Part shown: positions 17,510 through 30,632 of the stretch, in pieces
Numbering within the stretch: position 1 is the first letter of the stretch
How the letters are laid out: each line of letters begins with the position of its first letter
DNA from: an uncultured Holophagaceae bacterium
GTDB lineage: Bacteria > Acidobacteriota > Holophagae > Holophagales > Holophagaceae
Reading direction: 5' to 3'
Length of the DNA: 64,000 nt
NCBI GenBank assembly: GCA_903884655.1
Contig: CAISFO010000079.1
Coordinates: 1-64,000 of the forward strand
Position numbers and translations under genes: made by a program
Notes under the pieces: generated by a model
Seen by the model: only the letters and a program-made list of their open reading frames with translations
Told to the model about the DNA's origin: nothing
Databases searched by the model: none

Positions 17510-17595
17510 GCGGGTTTCGGGGCTATCACAAGGAGTTGCCCCAAAGGCTGGGCGGGGATCTGCTGGTTGAGGAACTGCTGGCAGCGAGAGGTTGA
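17510..17595 (+). pseudogene. Orphan copy of the glutaredoxin-like gene 3' end
   Basis: This segment repeats 17330-17415 at an offset of exactly 180 bases. By hand I count about 11 mismatches in 70 aligned bases. Read in the same frame it still encodes RGYHKELPQRLGGDLLVEE followed by a stop, and most differences are synonymous. It has no start codon, no ribosome-binding site and no CPDC part. It therefore looks like the surviving tail of a second, once-functional gene copy. The 94 bases between the copies are open in frame but not recognisable. Confidence 0.7.
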
Positions 17596-17597
17596 TC

Positions 17598-17736
17598 GCG
17601 ACCCACTCCGGCCTGATTCCCTCCGAGGCTCCGACTCTGCGAGCCTGCGAGCAGGAGCGGGCTCCGGGGGAGCCCGCGTCAGGCGGAGTGGGTCCCCGCT
17701 CCACAGGCTGCCCCGCAGCCTGTTCCGCGACCCACT
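17598..17736. repeat. Palindromic repeat cluster
   Basis: Several nested palindromes are packed here. GACCCACTCCG at about 17600-17610 is inverted as CGGAGTGGGTC at about 17684-17694. GCGGGCTCC-GGG-GGAGCCCGC (17657-17677) is a perfect 9-bp hairpin, and CAGGCTG-CCCCG-CAGCCTG (17704-17722) a perfect 7-bp hairpin. GCGACCCACT occurs again in direct orientation near 17727. The remainder up to mreB (to 17849) shows no ORF and presumably holds the mreB promoter. The composite resembles REP/BIME-type elements in plan, but I have no second locus in the window to compare. Confidence 0.6.
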
Positions 17737-17849
17737 AGTTCGGGAGATCTAGGCGTTACTGACGGCGAGGCACTAGCTCGCTCTAATCGACTTGCAGTGG
17801 CCGGCAGGATCTGCACGTGGCACACTAGTAGGTTCTCCAGGAGTCCTCT

Positions 17850-18893
17850 GTGGCCAGCATTTTCTCCAGCCAGTTCTGGTCCAACTTGTTCAATTCAGAT
17901 CTGGCCATCGACCTCGGCACGGCCTCGACCCTGATCCACACCAAGCAGGCCGGCCGCATTGTCATCTATGAGCCTTCCATTGTGGCCGTGAACACCGTCA
18001 CCCACGAGGTGGAGGCCGTAGGGGACGAGGCCAAGCAGCTGCTGGGCCGGGCGCCCCAGGGCGTCCGCACCATCCGGCCCATGAAGGACGGCATGATCTT
18101 CGAAGTGGATGCGGCCGAGAAGATGCTCGCCGCCTTCATCCTGAAGGCCCGCCCCAACCGCGGCATCGCCCGGACCCGCATTGTCGTCAGCGTGCCGCCC
18201 CGGGCCCACCAGGTGGCGCGCCGGGCCGTGAAGCAGGTCTGCTACGACGCCAAGGCGGGCGAAGTGTTCCTGGTGGACCAGACCATGGTGGCCGCCATCG
18301 GCGCCGGTCTGGCCATCAACGAGAAGCGCGGCTGCATGATCGTGGACATCGGCGGCGGCACCACGGATGTGGCCGTCATCAGCTACAACGGCAAGGTGTT
18401 CTCGGATTCCATCCTCATCGCCGGCGACGAGATGGATGAGGCGGTGGTCAAGTACATCCGCGAGAAATACAACGTGCTCATCTCCGAGGCTTCTGCCGAG
18501 GAAGTGAAGTGGACCCTGGGTTCCGCCTTCCCCTCGGATCTGACGCGCACCATGGAAGTGAGCGGCCGGGACCAGTTCGAGGGCCTGCCCAAGACCCTGA
18601 CCCTCAACGACGCGGAGATCCGCGAGGCTCTGGCCGAACCCATCAACGCCATCATCGACCTGGTGCGCAAGGCCCTGAACGAGACCCCGCCCCAGCTGGC
18701 GGCGGACCTCATCGACCGGGGCATCTGCCTCACGGGCGGCGGTTCGCTGATCCAGGGGCTGGATGACCGGCTGCGGAAGGAGACCCACCTGCCGGTCTTC
18801 CGCGCGGAGGACCCCCAGACTGCCGTCGTGCGCGGCACCGCCCTCCTGCTGGAGAACATCCCGCTTCTGCGCCGCATCCAGATCCTCGATTAG
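17850..18893 (+). CDS. mreB: Rod shape-determining actin homologue MreB
   Basis: Cytoplasmic actin-like ATPase of 347 aa that forms membrane-bound filaments directing lateral cell-wall synthesis. Nucleotide-binding motifs are AIDLGTAST (phosphate 1, near residue 19), MIVDIGGGTTDVAVIS (phosphate 2) and LTGGGSLIQGL (adenosine). The start is GTG 17850, six bases after AGGAG. It has an amphipathic N-terminus (MASIFSSQFWSNLF) suited to membrane contact. First gene of the elongation operon, 12 bases before mreC. Confidence 0.98.
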   Translation: MASIFSSQFWSNLFNSDLAIDLGTASTLIHTKQAGRIVIYEPSIVAVNTVTHEVEAVGDEAKQLLGRAPQGVRTIRPMKDGMIFEVDAAEKMLAAFILKARPNRGIARTRIVVSVPPRAHQVARRAVKQVCYDAKAGEVFLVDQTMVAAIGAGLAINEKRGCMIVDIGGGTTDVAVISYNGKVFSDSILIAGDEMDEAVVKYIREKYNVLISEASAEEVKWTLGSAFPSDLTRTMEVSGRDQFEGLPKTLTLNDAEIREALAEPINAIIDLVRKALNETPPQLAADLIDRGICLTGGGSLIQGLDDRLRKETHLPVFRAEDPQTAVVRGTALLLENIPLLRRIQILD

Positions 18894-18905
18894 CACGGAG
18901 GACGC

Positions 18906-19793
18906 ATGGCCGTCCGTGCCGCCAGGTGGAGATGGAGCCGCGTGGCGTGGCAACGCCTGATCCTGACGCTGTTGTGGCTGGGGCACGGGGTTTGGGTCTT
19001 CCTGGGCCCGGCCCCGGGGCGCCACTGGGCGAGGGTGGCCGACACGCTTTCCCGACCTTCCCAAAGCCTCGCCTCCCGGTGGGACGCCTGGCGGACCTCC
19101 CGGCGCGAGTCCCGGCGCAGCCTGGCTGAAACCCGGGCGGAGAACGCCCGGCTGACGGCCGAGCTGGACCGCGTGAAGACCCAGGCCGCCCAGGAGGCGC
19201 CCCGGCTGGAGGAAGCGGATGTGGCCGTGCGGCTGCTGGGCCTGAAGAAGCAGATCCCGCTGTCGCTGACCGCAGCCCGGGTGATCTTCAGCACACGCCC
19301 GGCGACCTTCGGGGGGCTGATCCTCGACCGGGGCGCGGACCTGGCCCTGGTGCCCGATCAGGGCGTGATCGTCCCCGAGGGCATCGTGGGCCGCCTGTGG
19401 TCCGTGGGGCCGTCCCAGGCCAAGGTACTGCCCGCCGATGCGCCCAATGCCTCCGTGGCGGTGATGCTCATGCGCAGTCGGGCCACGGGGGTTCTTCAGG
19501 GCCTGGGCTCGGGCCGGGCGCTCATCCGCTACCTCAGCAATCAGGAGGTGGTGCAGGTGGGGGAGGCTGTCCTCACCAGCGGCCTGGACCGCGTCTTTCC
19601 CCGGGGTCTCCTGGTGGGCTACGTGGCCGAAGTGGCCCAGGGTGACCTGGAGCTCCACGTGATCGTCCATCTGTCGGCGCCGCTGGACCGGGTGAGCGCG
19701 GTCCTGCTGCTGCCCTTCCAGCCGCCCCTGGAGGCCCAAGTGCCCTTCGTGGCACCCGAGCAGAAACCGCAGCGGAAGCGAGGGGCGCCATGA
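18906..19793 (+). CDS. mreC: Rod shape-determining protein MreC
   Basis: Bitopic inner-membrane scaffold of the elongasome, 295 aa. One membrane helix is at about residues 18-38, followed by a coiled coil at about 60-105 (SLAETRAENARLTAELDRV) and the beta-rich periplasmic MreC domain (GGLILDRGADLALVPDQGV, GRLWSVGPSQAKV). The C-terminal tail is basic. Start ATG 18906 follows CGGAGGA. Its stop overlaps the mreD start by four bases (ATGA), indicating coupling. Confidence 0.95.
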   Translation: MAVRAARWRWSRVAWQRLILTLLWLGHGVWVFLGPAPGRHWARVADTLSRPSQSLASRWDAWRTSRRESRRSLAETRAENARLTAELDRVKTQAAQEAPRLEEADVAVRLLGLKKQIPLSLTAARVIFSTRPATFGGLILDRGADLALVPDQGVIVPEGIVGRLWSVGPSQAKVLPADAPNASVAVMLMRSRATGVLQGLGSGRALIRYLSNQEVVQVGEAVLTSGLDRVFPRGLLVGYVAEVAQGDLELHVIVHLSAPLDRVSAVLLLPFQPPLEAQVPFVAPEQKPQRKRGAP

Positions 19794-20277
19794 GGAACCA
19801 GGAGCTGTCCCCGATCCGCCAGAACCTCTACTGCGCCACCGGCCTGGGGCTGATCTTCCTCGCTGCACCCTTTCCCCAGGTTCAGCTGGTACTCCACGCG
19901 ATCCTGGTGCTCGCCCTCGCCCCCCGCCCAGGCTCGCCGCTGTCCGGCGCCCTCTGGGGCCTGGCGGCAGGCTGGTCCCTGGAAGGCTCCCTGCGCGTCT
20001 ACCCGCACCTGGGCGGCACACCCTGGGCGGACCTGACCCTCGTCCTGTTCGCGGGCTGGCTGGCGAGCCGTTGGCCTCTGGAGGGGCTGAAGGGCTGGAT
20101 GGCCAGGCTGGCCGCCCTCATCGTCCTGCAGGTCCTGTTGGTGCATGGCGCCGTGTCCCTGGCTGCGGGGCCCCACCCCTGGGGCTGGGGCGGGTTGTGG
20201 GTTCTGCTGAGCCTGCCGCTCTGGGCCTGGCCCACCTGGCGTCTGCTCCACGTGCACCCAGGTTCCGGTCGGCGCTG

Positions 20278-20278
<1 letters not shown>
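19790..20278 (+). CDS. mreD: Rod shape-determining protein MreD
   Basis: Small polytopic inner-membrane protein of 162 aa with about five hydrophobic helices (GLIFLAAPFPQVQLVLHAIL, LGGTPWADLTLVLFAGWLA). MreD sequences are poorly conserved, so the identity rests on size, topology and its place between mreC and the PBP2 gene. Starts within the mreC stop and ends in a one-base overlap (TGATG) with mrdA. Confidence 0.9.
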
Positions 20279-25300
<5,022 letters not shown>

Positions 25301-25325
25301 TCGGACCACCTCGAACGGAATTCCT

Positions 25326-26663
25326 GTGTTGACGCGCCTAGGCAAGTTCGAAATCATCCGGCTGCTCGCCCAGGGAAGCATGGGCGAGGTCTACCTGGGC
25401 CGGGACCCGGTGCTGGGGCGCGAGGTGGCCATCAAGGTCATCCACACCTCGGCCAGCATGGGCCCCCAGGCCCGGGAGCGCTTCGCCACGGAGGCCCGGG
25501 CCGCGGGGGCGCTGAACCACCCGAACATCGTGACCATCCACGAGATGGGCGAGGAGCAAGGCGTGCTCTACCTGGCCATGGAACTGGTCAAGGGCGAGGA
25601 CCTCGGCACGCTGATCCGGGCGGGGACGCTTTCCGCCCGCGACACCCTGGAGGTGCTGGCCCAGGTCTGTGATGGCCTGGCCATGGCCCATCGGCATCAG
25701 ATCCTGCATCGCGACATCAAACCCTCGAACATCCGGGTGATCTGGGATGGCAAGAACCTCCAGGCCAAGGTGCTGGACTTCGGCGTGGCCAAGATCATCA
25801 ACACGGACACCACGGACGAGGGCACGGTCTTCGGCACCGTGAACTACATGGCGCCGGAGTACCTCTCCAGCGGCCGGCCGGATTCCCGCAGCGACCTGTT
25901 CGCTGTGGGGGTGATCCTTTATGAAGCCCTGGCGGGCATTCCACCCTTTGATGGCCCCACGCCCGGCGCGGTCATCTACCGGCTGCTCCATGAAATGCCG
26001 GCGCCACTGCCACCCACGGCCTTCCAGAGCATCAGCCGGGATGTGCAGGGCATCCTCAATCACGCCCTGTCGAAGGACCCGGGGAACCGCTTCCAGAGCG
26101 CCGAGGAATTGGCCCTTGTGCTCCGAGGGGCCAAGGACACCGGCTGGCGCTGGGAGCAGGAACACCCCACGGTGGCCCACCGGATCAAGCGCCCCGGTCC
26201 GGAGCGGGGGAGCCCGGTCAACCCCCTGAAGGACCTGCCCGCCTTTATCCCCGCTGCGCGCCCCACCCCGACCCATCCCGGGACGATGTCAGGCTCGGGT
26301 CCCCTCCACAGGTCTGCGCCCCTGCCGTCGGTGCGGGAGTCCCTGGCGCCTTCCGGCACCGGACCCCATGACCGGACCGAGGTGCACAAGGACCTCCTGG
26401 AGACCACCCATCGGCAGCTCAAGCAGGCCATCGAGATCGATCCGAGGAACGCCAAGGCCCACGCCATGCTGCTGGTCACCCTCTACCGGCTGGGCCGGAT
26501 GGACGCGCTGATGCAGACCCTCCGCCAGGCCCGGGACCGGGGCATCACCTCCACGGACTTGCGGTCTCTGCCCCGCTGCCGGCAGGTGGTGATGGAGGAG
26601 ATGCAGTCCTGTCGGCTGCCCCTGGAACTCCACGGAGAGTTCATGGATTACCTGGGAATCTGA
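25326..26663 (+). CDS. PknB-type Ser/Thr protein kinase, soluble
   Basis: Hanks-type kinase of 445 aa starting at GTG 25326. The P-loop is LAQGSMGEVYLG, the ATP lysine Lys37 (EVAIKVI), the catalytic loop HRDIKPSN (His128-Asp130), the metal site DFG (Asp151) and the substrate motif MAPEYL. The kinase domain ends near residue 265. A Pro/Ser-rich linker follows, then a short helical segment resembling one TPR pair (KQAIEIDPRNAKAHAML). No membrane helix is seen, unlike its neighbour. It is 26 bases after ligA and co-directional with the elongation operon. Substrates unknown. Confidence 0.93.
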   Translation: MLTRLGKFEIIRLLAQGSMGEVYLGRDPVLGREVAIKVIHTSASMGPQARERFATEARAAGALNHPNIVTIHEMGEEQGVLYLAMELVKGEDLGTLIRAGTLSARDTLEVLAQVCDGLAMAHRHQILHRDIKPSNIRVIWDGKNLQAKVLDFGVAKIINTDTTDEGTVFGTVNYMAPEYLSSGRPDSRSDLFAVGVILYEALAGIPPFDGPTPGAVIYRLLHEMPAPLPPTAFQSISRDVQGILNHALSKDPGNRFQSAEELALVLRGAKDTGWRWEQEHPTVAHRIKRPGPERGSPVNPLKDLPAFIPAARPTPTHPGTMSGSGPLHRSAPLPSVRESLAPSGTGPHDRTEVHKDLLETTHRQLKQAIEIDPRNAKAHAMLLVTLYRLGRMDALMQTLRQARDRGITSTDLRSLPRCRQVVMEEMQSCRLPLELHGEFMDYLGI

Positions 26664-26717
26664 AGGTTTCCAGCCGCTCAACCGAAGAGGAGGGTTTGGC
26701 ACTCTTTAGGTGATGAC

Positions 26718-28268
26718 ATGTTCCAGAAGCTGGGCCGGTTCGAGATCCTGAAGCGCCTGGGGCAGGGCGCCATGGGCGAAGTCTACCTGGGCCTGGATCC
26801 AGCCATCGGTCGTGAAGTGGCCCTGAAGACCATCCACCGCGAGGCGGCCCAAGGAACCGAGGCTCGGGAGCGCTTCGCCCGGGAGGCCCGGGCAGCCGGC
26901 ACCCTCAACCATCCGAACCTGGTGACCATCCACGAATTCGGCGAGGACCAGGGAGTGCTCTATCTCGCCATGGAGTATGTACCGGGGGTGGATCTGGAGG
27001 CCATGCTGCGGGACCGCGTGCTGGCCCCGGTGGAAGCCCTGGAGGTGCTCGCCCAGGTCTGCGATGGCCTGGCCTACGCGCACCAGAAGGGCGTGCTGCA
27101 CAGGGACATCAAGCCCAGCAACATCCGGGTCCGCCGCGAGGGTGAGCGCCTGCACGCCAAGGTCATGGACTTCGGCATCGCCCGGGTGGCCGGCTCGGAC
27201 ATGACCGGCACCGGCACCCTGCTGGGCACCTTCGGCTACATGGCGCCTGAGTACATCAAGACCGGTGTGCCGGACCCGCGCAGCGACCTGTTCGCCGTGG
27301 GGGTCATCCTGTACGAAGCCCTGGCGGGTCACCGTCCCTTCGAGGGGGATACCACGGCCACCATCCTGTATCGGCTGGTGAACGAGGAGCCCAGACCGCT
27401 GGAAGAGACCGCGCTGCAGGGGATCAGCGCGAAGGCGGGCCTGCTGCTGGCCAAGGCGCTGGCCAAGGACCCGGCCCTGCGGTTCCAGTCGGCCATCGAT
27501 CTGGCGAGGGCCCTCCGGGGCGCCACGGATCCTGACTGGGCGGGCCTTCCCGGCAGTCTGCCCACCCGTCCCATTCCCCGGCCCAGCTTGGCGGCGGTGG
27601 AGACCCCCTCGTCGAGGCCGGCTCGGAAGCCTTGGCCCTGGATCGCCGCCATCTTGACGGTGGGGGCTGGCGGCGCGGCTGTCTGGTCCTGGCAGCACCA
27701 GCGCGCCGCCACCCAGCTGATCACCCTGTCTCCGCCTGCGCCGACCCCGGCGCCTTCACGTGTCACCACGCCGGTGGTGCCGACTCCGGAGACCACTCCG
27801 CCTGCGGCGAATTCCACCCCCACGGCCGCAGCCCCAAAATCCAGCACCAGGCCCGTGCCGCCCGCGAAAGGCGGGTCCCGGCTGTCGGAGGAGGAGGTCA
27901 CCAGCCTCCTAAATGAAGCCGCGAAGGGTCTGGTGGATCAGCCCAAGGGCAGCCTGTCGCTCTGCGATCGGGTGCTGCGGGACCATCCCATGAATCCGCG
28001 GGCCTACGCCCTGAAGTGCTCGGCGCTCTACGGCCTGGGGAGGTACCAGGAGATGCCGGGGGTACTCGAGGCGGGGAAAGAGCATGGCGTCAAACCGGGC
28101 CAGTACCTTGCTTTCGGCGCCTTCCAGGCCATGCTCCGGGAGGAGCGCCGCGAGCGGCGGCTACCTCCGGAGGTGCGGGAATCCCTGCTGGCTGAAATCC
28201 CGAACGGCACCTTGAGGCTGGGGCCGGGCCTTCGGCAGCAGCGGCTTCAGCGCCCCTCGAGCGATTGA
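26718..28268 (+). CDS. PknB-type Ser/Thr protein kinase, membrane-anchored
   Basis: Hanks-type kinase of 516 aa, clearly a tandem paralogue of the preceding gene (same GxGxMGEVYLG loop, Lys37, HRDIKPSN at 128, DFG at 151). After the kinase domain (to about residue 270) there is one membrane helix at about 305-325 (PWPWIAAILTVGAGGAAVW), a Thr/Pro-rich stretch and a C-terminal helical, TPR-like region (LCDRVLRDHPMNPRAYALK) placed outside the membrane. ATG 26718, 54 bases downstream of the first kinase. The 3' end overlaps the convergent lipoprotein gene by 22 bases. Confidence 0.93.
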   Translation: MFQKLGRFEILKRLGQGAMGEVYLGLDPAIGREVALKTIHREAAQGTEARERFAREARAAGTLNHPNLVTIHEFGEDQGVLYLAMEYVPGVDLEAMLRDRVLAPVEALEVLAQVCDGLAYAHQKGVLHRDIKPSNIRVRREGERLHAKVMDFGIARVAGSDMTGTGTLLGTFGYMAPEYIKTGVPDPRSDLFAVGVILYEALAGHRPFEGDTTATILYRLVNEEPRPLEETALQGISAKAGLLLAKALAKDPALRFQSAIDLARALRGATDPDWAGLPGSLPTRPIPRPSLAAVETPSSRPARKPWPWIAAILTVGAGGAAVWSWQHQRAATQLITLSPPAPTPAPSRVTTPVVPTPETTPPAANSTPTAAAPKSSTRPVPPAKGGSRLSEEEVTSLLNEAAKGLVDQPKGSLSLCDRVLRDHPMNPRAYALKCSALYGLGRYQEMPGVLEAGKEHGVKPGQYLAFGAFQAMLREERRERRLPPEVRESLLAEIPNGTLRLGPGLRQQRLQRPSSD

Positions 28269-28690
28269 GGGCTCTGAACTTCCAGCAGCGTCCAGGTCCC
28301 GCCGGTCTTGCGCCAGCGCAGCTGGAAGGTGCGATGGGCTGCGTCCTGGGGCAGCAGGCCACTACTCCGTGAGGTGAGGATCAGGTCGAGGTCCTGGAAG
28401 GCCTCGGCCCCCCGGATGGCGACCTCGTTCCGGACCACGGTCACACCGACCTTTTCCTGCCGCAGGGTGCCCATGAGGAAGAGTCGCGCGGTCCCCTTGT
28501 CCATGCCGTCCGGCCCCCGGAAGTCCGGGGCCAGGGGCGCGGTGGCCGCGGCGGCGTCCCCCGCCTCCACAGCCGCGCGACAGGCCTCGAAGGCCTTCCG
28601 GACTTGCTCCTCCGGCCGCTCTGAAGCGCAGGAGAGCAGCGCCCCGAACAGGGCCAGGGCGGTTCCGCAGGACACAAGGCGGCTTCCCAT
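28247..28690 (-). CDS. Small lipoprotein with NTF2-like fold (putative)
   Basis: 147-aa lipoprotein: signal peptide ending in lipobox ALLSC near residue 22, start ATG 28690 behind GGAGGTT. The mature part (EEQVRKAFEACRAAVEAGDAAAATAPL ... split by a short loop, then TFQLRWRKTGGTWTLLEVQ) has the helix-then-curved-sheet order and typical terminal strand of NTF2/SnoaL-like proteins. The fold assignment is by eye. Ligand unknown. It shares 22 bases of 3' end with the kinase gene on the other strand. Confidence 0.65.
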   Translation of the reverse strand: MGSRLVSCGTALALFGALLSCASERPEEQVRKAFEACRAAVEAGDAAAATAPLAPDFRGPDGMDKGTARLFLMGTLRQEKVGVTVVRNEVAIRGAEAFQDLDLILTSRSSGLLPQDAAHRTFQLRWRKTGGTWTLLEVQSPQSLEGR

Positions 28691-28759
28691 GGGAACCTCC
28701 AGCAGGCCATTCTCCCACTTCCGCTAGAATGGGCCTGGAAACCCTGTCCGAGGCCCGCC

Positions 28760-30052
28760 ATGGCCCACCACACCCTGAAGGACAGCCACCGACAGCTGGT
28801 GCAGCGGCTCAACCGCTTCCCCCAGGGGGCTCCGCCCACGGACCTGCTCTTCCAGATTCTGCGGGTCCTCTTCACGGAGGAGGAGGCAGGGCTGGTGGCC
28901 CTGCTGCCCATCCGGCCCTTCACCGTCGCCCATGCGGCCCGGAGCTGGAAGCAGTCCGAGGCCACGAGCCTCGGCATCCTGGATCGGCTGGCGGACCGTG
29001 GCATGCTGCTGGACCTGGAGCACCCCGATGGCACGCGCACCTTCGTGCTGCCGCCGCCCATGGCGGGCTTCTTCGAGTTCTCCATGATGCGCCTGGGCAA
29101 CGGTTATGACCAGAAGCTGCTGGCGGAGCTGTTCTACCAGTACCTGAACGTGGAGGAGGACTTCATCCGGGAGCTGTTCACCGGCGGGGAGACCCAGCTG
29201 GGACGCGTCTTCGTAAGCGAGGGTGCACTGCCGCAGGACGCCATCGAAGTGTTGGACTACGAGCGGGCTTCCGAGGTGATCCGCACCGCTTCCCACATCG
29301 GCATCGGCACCTGCTACTGCCGTCACAAGATGGAGCACCTGGGGAAGGCCTGCGGCGCGCCCCTGGACATCTGCATGACCTTCAACGGCACCGCGGGCTC
29401 GCTCATCCGGCATGGTATTGCCCGGAAGGTGGAAGTTCCGGAAGGGCTGGACCTGCTGGCCCAGGCGGTGGAGAGCAACCTGGTGCAGTTCGGCGAGAAC
29501 GTCCGCGACCAGGTGGGTTTCATCTGCAACTGCTGCGGCTGCTGCTGCGAGGCCATGCTGGCGGCCAAGCGCTTCGCGGTGCTGCATCCCATCGCCACCA
29601 CGAACTACCTGCCGGAAGTGGAGTCCGGGGCCTGCAACGGTTGTGGCAAGTGCGTCGAGGTGTGCCCCGTGGAAGCCATGGGGCTGGTGTCCTTCGGGGA
29701 TCCCCTCCATCCGAAGCGGAAGAAGGCCCGGCTGGAGACCGATCTCTGTCTGGGCTGTGGCGTCTGCGTGCGGGTCTGCATGAAGGGGGCTCTGCGGTTG
29801 CGCCCCCGGCCCCGTCGCGTGATCACGCCAGTGAACACGGCCCACCGCGTGGTGTTGATGGCCATCGAGCGGGGCACGCTCCAGAACCTGGTCTTCGACC
29901 AGCAGGCCCACCTCCATCACAGGGCCATGGCCGCCATCCTTGGTGTCCTCCTCAAGCTGCCCCCCCTGAAACAGGCCATGGCCAGCCGGCAGATGAAGTC
30001 CCGCTACCTGGAACGGCTGCTCGCGCGGAAGGATGTCGCGCACCGGACCTGA
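28760..30052 (+). CDS. 4Fe-4S protein with N-terminal winged-helix-like domain
   Basis: 430-aa cytoplasmic iron-sulfur protein. Residues about 25-100 resemble a winged-helix unit (TVAHAARSWKQSEATSLGILDRLADRG). Cysteine-rich blocks follow: GTCYCRHK, GKACGAPLDIC, then ICNCCGCCCEAM, and two ferredoxin-type clusters CNGCGKCVEVCPVEAM and CLGCGVCVRVCMKGAL. This combination occurs in poorly characterised redox proteins of anaerobes, and the electron partner is unknown. ATG 28760. It stands alone between two minus-strand genes. Confidence 0.82.
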   Translation: MAHHTLKDSHRQLVQRLNRFPQGAPPTDLLFQILRVLFTEEEAGLVALLPIRPFTVAHAARSWKQSEATSLGILDRLADRGMLLDLEHPDGTRTFVLPPPMAGFFEFSMMRLGNGYDQKLLAELFYQYLNVEEDFIRELFTGGETQLGRVFVSEGALPQDAIEVLDYERASEVIRTASHIGIGTCYCRHKMEHLGKACGAPLDICMTFNGTAGSLIRHGIARKVEVPEGLDLLAQAVESNLVQFGENVRDQVGFICNCCGCCCEAMLAAKRFAVLHPIATTNYLPEVESGACNGCGKCVEVCPVEAMGLVSFGDPLHPKRKKARLETDLCLGCGVCVRVCMKGALRLRPRPRRVITPVNTAHRVVLMAIERGTLQNLVFDQQAHLHHRAMAAILGVLLKLPPLKQAMASRQMKSRYLERLLARKDVAHRT

Positions 30053-30060
30053 GGAGGGGA

Positions 30061-30600
30061 TCAGGACTTGGGTGCGGCACCCAGTCCATGCGCCTGGTAC
30101 AGCTCCGGGTAGCTGCGGGGCTCGGCGCGATCGGTGGCGAGGCCGAGTCCCTCCATGGCGGCACGAATGGCCTGGGGATCGCCTTCCAGCTCCAGGTAGC
30201 AGCCGAAGGGAGTCTCATCCAGGCAGGCCTCAAGTTCGGCCCGTTTCCACACGGAGCGCCGCTTCTCCAGGCGCAGGACCGGTTCGTAGCCCAGGGCGCG
30301 GAGGAGGGCCTCCAGGGATACCAGGTCTTCGATGCCCGTCTCGAGTTCAGGGCGGATTTTCAACAGGGTGTCGGGCACTTTCGGGCCCTTCCAGGTGAGC
30401 CTGGATTGACCGGCGTAGCGGCGGGTGCGCAGGGCCGAGCCGGCCGCTCGCAGCTCGCCCCTGCGATCCCAGAGCGTGCTGACTTCGGCCTGCGGGGGCG
30501 TGACTTCGTGGAAGCCGAGGGCCGCCAACAGGGGCCCGTAGGGACCCGTGGCCGGGATACACAGCTTCAGTTCGGTCTCCAGGGCGGATTTAGGGTGCAT
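30061..30600 (-). CDS. CYTH-domain protein (triphosphate tunnel family)
   Basis: 179 aa. The N-terminal ETELKL matches the ExExK signature of CYTH/triphosphate tunnel metalloenzymes, and later strands carry alternating Arg/Lys/Glu (LRTRRYAGQSRLTWKGPK, LRLEKRRSVWKR, CYLELEGDPQAI) that would line the tunnel. Members hydrolyse inorganic triphosphate or thiamine triphosphate or cyclise ATP; the resemblance to CyaB-type proteins (ELEG.. block) gives no firm substrate. The gene converges on the Fe-S protein gene with eight bases between stops. Confidence 0.85.
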   Translation of the reverse strand: MHPKSALETELKLCIPATGPYGPLLAALGFHEVTPPQAEVSTLWDRRGELRAAGSALRTRRYAGQSRLTWKGPKVPDTLLKIRPELETGIEDLVSLEALLRALGYEPVLRLEKRRSVWKRAELEACLDETPFGCYLELEGDPQAIRAAMEGLGLATDRAEPRSYPELYQAHGLGAAPKS

Positions 30601-30632
30601 CTCGGAACTGTCTCCAGCGGGGATGGGGCATC

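Noticed and set aside
17895..20021. 708-aa open frame on the minus strand across mreB-mreC
   Set aside because: High-GC shadow of genuine genes; no family motif, and the plus strand encodes intact MreB and MreC.
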